This document shows positions 56,545 through 64,000 of a stretch of DNA of 64,000 nucleotides, piece after piece. The stretch lies in the NCBI RefSeq assembly GCF_905171775.1, contig NC_053492.1, positions 62,643,355 through 62,707,354 on the forward strand, in the 5' to 3' direction. Source of the DNA: Rana temporaria. Taxonomy: Eukaryota; Chordata; Amphibia; Anura; Ranidae. The translations under genes were made by a program, and so were the position numbers. The notes under the pieces were generated by a model. That model did no database searches. It saw nothing but the letters and a program-made list of their open reading frames with translations, and was not told the origin of the DNA. Every line of letters begins with the position of its first letter. Position 1 is the stretch's first letter.

Positions 56545-58717
56545 GGAACCCTGAACCAAAATGAAAAAAAAAGCGTGGGGGTCCCCCCAAATTCCATATC
56601 AGGCCCTTCAGGTCTGGTATGGATATTACGGTGAACCCTCCACCATTCAGGTCTGGTATGGATTTTAAGGGGAACCCCGCACCAAAATGAAAAAAATGGC
56701 GTGGGGTTCCCTCCAAAAATCCATACCAGACCATTACCCGAGCACGCAACCTGGCAGGCTGCAGGAAAAGAGGGGGATGAGAGAGCACCTCCCTCTCCTA
56801 AACCATACCAGGCCACATGCCCTCAACATGGGGAGGATGTCCCTATGTTGATGGGGACAAGGGCCTCATCCCCACAACCCTTGGCCGATGGTTGTTTGGG
56901 TCTGTGCGCAGGGGGCTTATCAGAATCTGAAAGCCCCCTTTAACAAAGGGGAACTCCAGATCCTGGCCCCCCATGTGAAGTGTCAAAGTGTTGAAAACCA
57001 CAGGTTGCGTGCTCGCATAAGGGTCTGGTATGGATTTTTACGGGGAACCTCACTGCATTTTTTTTATATTGGTGCAGAGTTCACCTTAAAATCCATACCA
57101 GACCTGAGGGGTTTGGTATGGATTTTTACGGGAACCTCACTGCATTTTTTTTATATTGGTGCAGAGTTCACCTTAAAATCCATACCAGACCTGAAGGATC
57201 TGGTATGGATTTTTGGGGGGGCCCCATGCTATTTTTTTTTAAATGGCTCAGGGTTCCCCTTTATATCCATACCAGACCCAAAGGGCTGATATGGAAATTG
57301 GGGGGACCACCATGCTTTTTTTTTTATTTTGGTTCAGGGTTCCACTTAATTATCATACCAGACCCAAAGGGCATGGTAATGGACTAAGGGGGGGACCCAT
57401 GCTGTTTTTTTTTTTCAATGACTTTCATCTGTATTCCTGGGACCCGGCAATTCATTATAGCCGCGAGTAGTTTTAAATTACTTTTTTTCCTTTATAAATG
57501 TCATTTTGTGCAGGGACTTTTCTAAGCACGGGAAACATGCGCTACTTTACAGGCATACTATAGACACCCCCCAAGTACGAAATTTAAAGAAATATTTGAC
57601 TTTTATTGTTTCACTTTAAGCATTATTAACCACTTAAGCCCCGGACCATATTGCTGGTCAAAGACCAGAGCACTTTTTGCAATTCGGCACTGCGTCGCTT
57701 TAACTGACAATTGCATGGTCGTGCGACGTGGCTCCCAAACAAAATTGGCGTCCTTTTTTCCCACAAATAGGGCTTTCTTTTGGTGGTATTTGATCACCTC
57801 TGCGGTTTTTAGTTTTTGCGCTATAAACAAAAATAGAGCGACAATTTTGAAAAAAAAACATATTTTTTACTTTTTACCATAATAAATATCCCCCAAAAAT
57901 ATATAAAAAAACTATTTTTTTCCTCAGTTTAGGCCGATACGTATTCTTCTATATATTTTTCTTAAAAAAAAACGCAATAAGCGTTTATTGATTGGTTTGC
58001 ACAAAAGTAATAGCGTTTACAAAATAGGGGGTAGTTTTATGGCATTTTTATTAATATTTTTTTTTACTAGTAATGGCGGCGATCAGCGATTTTTTTTCGG
58101 TACTGCGACATTATAACGGACTCTTCTGACACATTTTTGGGACCATTGGCATTTTTAGAGCGATCAGTGCTATAAAAATGCATTGATTACTATAAAAATG
58201 CCACTGGCAGGGAAGGGGTTAACACTAGGGGGCGGGGAAGGGGTTAAGTATGTTCCCTGGGTGTGTTCTAACTGTAGGGGGGGGTGGACTCACTAGGGGA
58301 AATGACTGATCGCTGTTCATACATTGTATGAACAGACGGTCAGGCATTTCTCCCCTGACAATACCGGGAGCTGTGTGTTTACACACACACAGCCACCGGT
58401 CCTCGATCTGTAACGAGCGATCGCGGGTGCCCGGCGGTGATCGCGACCGCCGGGCACGCACGTGGGAGTCAGGAGCCGTAGGGGCACGCACGCGCCCCTA
58501 GTGGCCGCTTTGCGAGGCGACATAGAGCCACGGGCTTTCACGCATGAGAGCCGACCTGCCGCCATAGAACTGCGGCGGCTGGTCGGCAACCAGTTAAAAT
58601 CACTGCTCCCGAAAAAACGCCCATTTTAATAACTTGCATATTAGCCTTTAAAATGTTTTGCCTGTTCGCATGTTCTGCTACGAACCAAACCGGGGGTTGT
58701 TCGGTTCATCCCTAGTT
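56545..58717. mobile_element. hAT-type non-autonomous remnant with satellite, right end at 58717
   Basis: The right end reads GGTTCGGTTCATCCCTAG-like (tail 'ttcatccctag'), inverse of the 13208 end. 57410-57625 and 58598-58690 match the subterminal block of the 13208 element in opposite orientation. 56545-57410 is a satellite of 'tctggtatggat' and 'ccataccagacc' words, unit about 75-90 bp. A TTAA element splits it. Confidence 0.65.
57630..58593. mobile_element. CCACTT-family TTAA element (copy 8, complete)
   Basis: TTAA at 57626-57629 and 58594-58597. Removing it and one TTAA restores 'gcattattaaaatcactg', present uninterrupted (inverted) at 13450-13467. Left half carries the conserved 'ggtggtatttgatcacctc' block; right half has 'cgcccctagtgg' and other GC-rich hairpins. 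Confidence 0.9.
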
Positions 58718-58724
58718 ACATTAA

Positions 58725-59585
58725 TGTAAAGTGGACTGTACTTTAAAGGGGCACTGTGATGTAAAGGGAACTGCAATTTAAAGAGGCACTGTAATGTAAA
58801 GGGGGGCTGTGATGATGTGAAGGGGAACTGAGGACACTGATATAAAGGGGGGACTGTGTTGGAGGGGGCTGAGGACAAACTCCGTGAAGACCCCCCCGGT
58901 CCCTGGGAAAAACTGTCTGCGTCGCTTTAACTGACAAATGCGCGGTCGTGCAACACTGTTTTTTCCCACAAATAGAGCTGTCTTTTGGTGGTATTTGATC
59001 ACCTCTGCAGTTTTTATTTTTTGTGCTATAAACAAAAATAGACCAAAACACTTTTGAAAAAAAGCAATATTTTTTACATTTTGCTATAATAAACATCCCC
59101 AAAAATGTATTAAACAAGTAAATTCTTCATCAGTTTAGACCGATATGTATTCTTCTACGTATTTTTGGTAAAAACAGGATAGTATATTTGTTGGTGCAAA
59201 AGTTTTGGCATCTACAAAGTAGGAGATAGATTTATGGCATTTTTAATATCATTCTTTTTTTACTAGTAATGGCGGCGATCTACGATTTTTATCGGGACTA
59301 CGACATTGTGGCGGACAGATAGAACACTTTTGACACTATTTTGGGACCAGTGACATTTATACAGTCTCCTCACCCCTGAAAGAATGGAGATCTGTCTGTT
59401 TACATTGATAGATCTCCATTCTGTCCTTCTCAGAAGAAATCGCAGGTAGCCGGCGGACATTGCGGCCGCCGGCCACGTGCATTGTGCCCTTTATTCCCTT
59501 AAGCGCCCGCCGTACAGCTATGGCGATTTGTGCAGGAGTGCCATTCTGCCACCATCAATTGACACCGGGAGCGGTCGGAAAGTGG
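58725..59585. mobile_element. CCACTT-family TTAA element (copy 9), right end intact
   Basis: Ends GGAAAGTGG before TTAA (59586-59589). Contains a minisatellite (58730-58870: 'aaagggg(c/a)act' and 'gatgtaaag' words) and the conserved 'ttttggtggtatttgatcacc' core in pieces. Left end unclear. Confidence 0.65.
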
Positions 59586-59596
59586 TTAAGACATGA

Positions 59597-59758
59597 AGGA
59601 ATTTTTAACTCAAGCTGGAGAGTGCAAAATCAGGCTCACTTCTGCATAGAAAACAATCAGCTTCCAGGTTTTATTGCCAAAGCTGAGGTTAGATGCTAAT
59701 TGGTCTCTATGCAGAAGTGAACCTTACTTTGCACTATCTAGCTTTAGTAATTAACCCC
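59597..59758. mobile_element. Palindromic MITE, AACTAAAGCTAG-type ends
   Basis: 'aagctggagagtgcaaaatc' pairs with 'actttgcactatctagctt'; the centre is 'aatcagcttccagg'. Same family as 46455-46617. No clear duplication. Confidence 0.6.
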
Positions 59759-59895
59759 CATGGTGACAGCTACAGTGTGTGTGTGTGTAAAGTATTAAGG
59801 GAGGAATTAATCGCCCCAGTAATGATCACTGTTAGTATGCTGGTGCTTAGATTGGTGTCCCAGAGCTGAAAAATCTCTGTGCAGGCTAAAACTGA

Positions 59896-60166
59896 GGCCC
59901 CGTACACACGACCAGTTTCCTCGGCAGAATTCAGCTTCCGACCGAGTTTCTGGCTGAATTCTGCCGAGGAAACTGGTCGTGTGTACACTTTCGGCCGAGG
60001 AAGCCGACGAGGAGCTCGACGAGGAAATAGAGAACATGTTCTCTATTTCCTCGTTGTTCTATGGGAGCTCTCGTCCCGCCGAGCTCCTCGGCGGCTTCAG
60101 TGCTGAACTGGCCGAGGAACTCGATGTGTTTGGCACGTCGAGTTCCTCGGCCGTGTGTACGAGGCC
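59896..60166. mobile_element. Hairpin MITE G, GGCCCCGTACAC family
   Basis: Ends GGCCCCGTACACACGA and GTGTGTACGAGGCC; flanks TGA and TTA. Arms include 'gcagaattcagcttcc' and the self-complementary 'agaacatgttct'. Close to MITE F. Confidence 0.82.
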
Positions 60167-60419
60167 TTAGTGTGTAATATGTAACATTCAGGTCTAATCG
60201 GTGTAATCTGAGAGTGTAATTGGTACAGCAGAGGCTAAGAACACACATTTAAAGCATTGTTACGCTGAATCTCTGAATGCTTTAATTAGAAAAGAAAGAA
60301 CTTCTGCTAATGTAAAGAAGTTAACATAGCATAAACTCAGTTACATTTCTACAAAAACAAGAAAGATGAACTCACCCTCACGTAAATATGCCAGTGTAAA
60401 CCTTGATCCCCTGTTCTTA

Positions 60420-60888
60420 GGCCCCGTACACACGACCGGATCTATCCGCTGAAACTAGTCCGACGGACCAGTTCCAGCGGACAGATCCGGTCGTGTGTAG
60501 GCCCGAGCGGACAATTGTCCGGCGGATCGGACAGTTTCCAGCGGATCAAAATTTCTTAGCATGCTAAGAAATCTATACGCTGGAAACCTGTCCGTCGGAC
60601 GTGTTCGGTCGTCTGTACAGACTCACTGGACACGTCCGACCGACCGCCATCCCTCGCATGCGTCATACTGATTCGACGCATGCGTGGAAGCTTTCAACTT
60701 CCAGGGCCGCCCACGTCGCCACGCCATCGTCGCGGCGACGGCGCGGCCACGCCCCGCCTATTGTTTACGCGCGGATTTCTGTCTGATGGTGTGTACAACC
60801 ATCAGACAGAAATCTCCAGGCGGACATGTCCGCTGAAACGGTCCGGCGGACCGTCTTCAGCGGATTGTCCGCCCGTGTGTACGAGGCC
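60420..60888. mobile_element. Hairpin MITE H, GGCCCCGTACAC family
   Basis: Ends GGCCCCGTACACACGA and GTGTGTACGAGGCC; flanks TTA and TAA. Same central TTTCTTAGCATGCTAAGAAA palindrome (60552-60572) as B and C. Confidence 0.85.
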
Positions 60889-60918
60889 TAAGTCTCTCCT
60901 CTAATAGAGGTTACTGCC

Positions 60919-61607
60919 TGTCAGGGACCTGCCAATAGGCTCCGGCATGCACGCATGCGCACACATACTAATGGTCAGAATCAGCACCAGTCACCTATTC
61001 ATGTGCGCAGGCGCGCCCCACATGCACATAACCGGTTATGTGCCAAATGTGCGCGCGCATGTGCATACGTGCACGATGGCGGGAACGCGCGCATGCTCAT
61101 TAATGCGCGATTGGCGCCACTCAGCCTTTAAAAAGCTAGCAGCTGCAGTGAGACTTTGCTGTCTGATCTGCAGCGTTGTATCAGTGAAATCTGTGACCTG
61201 TTGTAACCTGTTACCTCAAACCGACCCGGCTCCGTCTGACCATCCGACCCTCTCCACTCCGACCCCTGGCTTGCTCTGACTCCGCTCTGCTCTCCTGCCC
61301 ACCGTTACCAGACCCTGTGCCTGAATCTGACTACGCTTGCTTAACCCACCTGATTATCTGCTAACCCGGTTGCTTCGCCAGCACCTGCTATCCAGTGCCT
61401 GTGCCAGCTCCAGAGACGCTGTCTCCTGCAACCACCGTCCCGAAGGACCACCAACCGTGCCGAGCTGCTATCATCACCAGGCACTCCTACCTCGCCGCGC
61501 TCCCGAGCTTGCTGTCCCAACTCCAGCAGCTCCAGAGCTGGGGCTGTAAGAGAGGCCTCTTCCTGCACACTAGGCTCTGGCTACAAGGTACGTTCCAGTA
61601 CATAACA
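60919..61607 (+). mobile_element. Gypsy-like solo LTR
   Basis: Begins TGTCAGGGACC, ends TACATAACA, with perfect 5-bp duplication CTGCC (60914-60918, 61608-61612). A TATA-like 'cctttaaaaagc' lies at 61122-61133. No primer-binding site or gag-pol follows, so it is solitary. Orientation is inferred from the TATA-like position. Confidence 0.8.
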
Positions 61608-62363
61608 CTGCCGTAGCCAGAATCATGTATCATACATAAATTGTATCTCTTTGGGAATATCTAAAGAGGAATAGTCCCAATAGAGATGTAGGAGGCTACT
61701 ATTGGCTATAGTGGACAATGACAGGTTGTAGATATATAAATATATCAATTTATTATTGTATCAAATACAAGGTTACACAATAAAACGTATCGCTCTTATA
61801 GCGGATATAAAAACTAGCTGCTCTTGGTAATCACAGGTAAGTGTAGCACCAATAAACCATGGTTTATAGTCTGTGCATAAACAACAAACATATAGACATT
61901 GACAATCAATAGACAAACAATGAACTAATACAGTCCGGACAACGATATGTCCACACTTGCAGGATTCCCGAGCTGTAAAATCGCCGCTAATTTTGTTGAA
62001 TAATTGAATAGTAATGGGAATTCTGAGCAGGTGTGTCCACCCGGGGGATACTGAGGAGTACCAGATGTGTAATGGCGCGGCTGACTCTATATGGTAAACC
62101 TGAATGCTAATGTGAAGAGCCCCCTACTACTGTTGTAGAGAAACAGATCTTCATAACAATCCTTGTCTAGGAAATCTCTTAACCAATGGTTGAGAAACCA
62201 ATAGTATACGGAAGTCCTTCCAGTTATAGAGACTTGCAATAGTAAAAATACTAGAAGTAGAGGATGAGCTGCAATCGTATGCCGATCCAAATATCGGTTA
62301 GATTAATAAAGTTGATTTCTGTGTAATAAAGTGTCCTTGCTCATACCAAACTTCAGATTGCAC

Positions 62364-63152
62364 CAGTGGCGGCTGGTGCTCAAAATTTTTTGGGGGGCGC
62401 AAACAAACGAAAAAAAAAAAACAATTGCAGCCTCACTGTGCCCATCAAATGCAGCCACTGGGCCCATCAAACGCAGCCACTGTGCCATCAATTGTCACCA
62501 CTGTGCCATGCCATCAAACGCAGCCACTGTGCCATGCCATCAAACGCAGCCACTGTGCCATCAATTGTCGCCACTGTGCCAAACGCAGTCACTGTGCCAA
62601 TCAATTGTTGCCACTGTGCCAATTGTCGCCACTGTGCCAATTGTCGCTACTGTGCCCTGTAATTGTCGCCACTGTGCCCTTTAATTGTCGCCACTGTGCC
62701 CTTTAATTGTCGCCACTGTGTCCTGTAATTGTCGCCACTGTGCCCTGTAAAATGCTGTCCCCCCACCCGGCACTTACCTTTCTGGGGTCGGCCATCCTCC
62801 TTCCACGGTCCCTCAATGTCTTCTCCCGCCCTCGATGACGTTTCAGCCAATCAGGTTACCGTTAACCAGAACTGGTGAACCTGTTTGGCTGAGACGCCTG
62901 TCAGTCTTATCCAAAAAAACGCCCCCCCAGTGTGTCCCTGGATAAGTATTTGGAAGCCTGTTACAGCCTGAGGGCTTTAATCAGCCAACCAGCTGCCGTT
63001 ATTTAGATGGCCGGCGCTCACCATCTGAATATTCGGCGGCAGCGGCAATACATAGATTCATGCAATGCATGAATCTATGTATTGTATTCAGTGGCGGTGC
63101 AGAAGCGAGAGGGGGTGGCGCTCCGGCACCCTCTATGGACGCACCGCCACTG
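62364..63152. mobile_element. hAT element with perfect 8-bp duplication
   Basis: Ends CAGTGGCGGCTGG and CACCGCCACTG; duplication GATTGCAC (62356-62363, 63153-63160). No transposase. A near-terminal palindrome sits at 63090-63152. Confidence 0.93.
62440..62757. repeat. ~21-bp minisatellite inside the hAT element
   Basis: About fifteen units of 'gc(a/c)gccactgtgccatcaa' or 'attgtcgccactgtgcc' type, switching from the 'aacgcagccactgtg' form to the 'aattgtcgccactgtg' form along the array. Confidence 0.88.
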
Positions 63153-63687
63153 GATTGCACTATGCAATGCATTCATTTTGTTATACCTGTAGACCGGACA
63201 GAGTAAGTCCCTATATAGGGATATGCATCCAAGCCGTTTTTTGTGGCTGTCCACTGCTATAGATCACTTCAAGTGCTACATACCCAATGGGTCAGTCCGT
63301 TTTTCAATTAGGCTTTGATGTCCAGTTATGCACTTGTGATCTTATTGCAGATGGTTCAGATTTATACAAATATTGAAAAACATGAAGGAATAAACCATTC
63401 TACTTTACCACCTCCTCTCATTGCTGGATTGTGCCATGGGATTTCTTTCCCTTTTAATCAGCGATGAATAATCCCTTTCCTGTTGTATTATGGGTTATTC
63501 TGTGTTTATTCACACATTAATGGACGGTGGGTAGACTGGGAGCGCTATATGATAGAACGCTAATGGATTTTAATATATCCTTCCTCATGAATTTCAAAAA
63601 GCAGGTTAGCTATTTTATTTTTTGTATTGCGCACTTGTATATCCTCCTGTGATTAACAAGAGCAGCTAGTTTTTATATCCGCTATTA

Positions 63688-63994
63688 GGCTCAATGCACA
63701 CTAAAGCTGATAAAAGCTATAAAAAAAAACGGCAGTAGCTTTGCAGGGAGCCTTTCAATGTTTTTTAGCATTTTTGCAATAGCTTTAATCAGCGTTTTTG
63801 AGTGTAGCTTTTTTCTTTTATTGACTTTTTTTTTTTCAATGGATTAAAAAAAACGCCAAAAAAAAGCGTTTTGCGTTTTTTTCCGCCAAAAAACGGCACT
63901 TTGAACGCAAATTTTGGGCGTTCAGAAAAAAGCCAATAAACTCCAAAGCTCATTAACACTAAAAAACGCCCCAGGTGTGCATGGGCACATAGGC
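63688..63994. mobile_element. Hairpin MITE L, AGGCTCAATGCACAC ends
   Basis: Ends AGGCTCAATGCACAC and GTGTGCATGGGCACATAGGC; flanks TTA and TAA. 'aaaaaacgcc' and 'gcgtttttt' words fill the interior, like the MITE at 24975-25208. Confidence 0.65.
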
Positions 63995-64000
63995 TAACAT

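Larger units (their letters stand above)
61795..63687. repeat. Inverted-repeat element flanking a hAT insertion
   Basis: 61796-61838 ('atagcggatataaaaac', 'agctgctcttg') recurs inverted at 63646-63684 ('agcagctagtttttatat', 'ccgctat'). The interior is AT-rich and interrupted by the hAT element 62364-63152. Related architecture to 40127-41227. Confidence 0.5.

Noticed and set aside
56046..56816. 256-codon open frame on the minus strand with Pro/Gly repeats
   Set aside because: It crosses the 76-bp and 'tctggtatggat' tandem arrays, whose unit lengths keep a frame open by chance. Only the last part overlaps the Ngaro leader, in another frame.
62331..62706. Three long overlapping frames with HCA repeats
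   Set aside because: All three frames are open because of the 21-bp minisatellite; the Cys/His pattern is not a zinc finger.
1..64000. Host exons, tRNA, snRNA or bacterial-type systems
   Set aside because: No conserved protein outside transposons, no tRNA-like boxes or snRNA motifs and no operon or CRISPR layout was seen on either strand by eye. A weak exon could still be missed.

Overview
The window looks like nuclear, non-genic DNA of a large-genome anuran, most likely a ranid frog. The evidence is a set of interspersed repeats I associate with ranids: TTAA-flanked hairpin elements with CCACTT or AAAGCGG ends, GGCCCCGTACAC hairpin MITEs, a DIRS1-type retroelement with inverted terminal repeats, an SGNH-encoding Ngaro-like element, hAT, Tc1, Harbinger, L2 and Penelope-like fragments. 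The species call is inference. I found no convincing host gene, tRNA, rRNA or snRNA, no CRISPR array and no bacterial-style operon. Every recognisable coding stretch belongs to a transposable element and all are broken. Layout. 1-8.1 kb: an L2/SINE-like tail, a solo LTR (357-1389), then a TTAA element (1659-8085) split by a second TTAA element (1777-3477, itself carrying a hairpin MITE) and by a DIRS element (3804-7671) with both inverted repeats, an internal complementary region, an RT/RNase H/methylase ORF and a frameshifted tyrosine recombinase, but no gag. 8-17 kb: an inverted-repeat MITE, a Harbinger-type MITE, hairpin MITEs and a minus-strand hAT transposase relic. 17-26 kb: two more solo LTRs and a Tc1 copy cut by three later insertions, each datable by its target-site duplication. 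26-35 kb: a dense series of palindromic TTAA MITEs and two Harbinger-type MITEs. 35-39 kb: a Penelope-like fragment split by two hAT elements, then a TTAA element with a Harbinger-type insertion. 40-43 kb: a composite inverted repeat with smaller hairpin elements inside. 46-51 kb: a Tc1 transposase pseudogene, an L2 fragment and a Harbinger element that still carries a two-exon Myb/SANT-like gene. 53.8-56.3 kb: a degenerate Ngaro-like retroelement with RT, RNase H and SGNH-hydrolase remnants, interrupted by L2. 56.5-64 kb: hAT satellites, TTAA elements, hairpin MITEs, a Gypsy-like solo LTR and a hAT element with a perfect 8-bp duplication. How the parts relate: the Myb-like gene sits in an element whose remaining end matches a MITE family found four more times here, so it is a candidate source lineage for those MITEs. 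Insertions fall mostly inside older insertions, so a relative age order can be read from the interrupted flanks. Element families and domains were assigned by eye from motifs, ends and target-site duplications; no database search was run.
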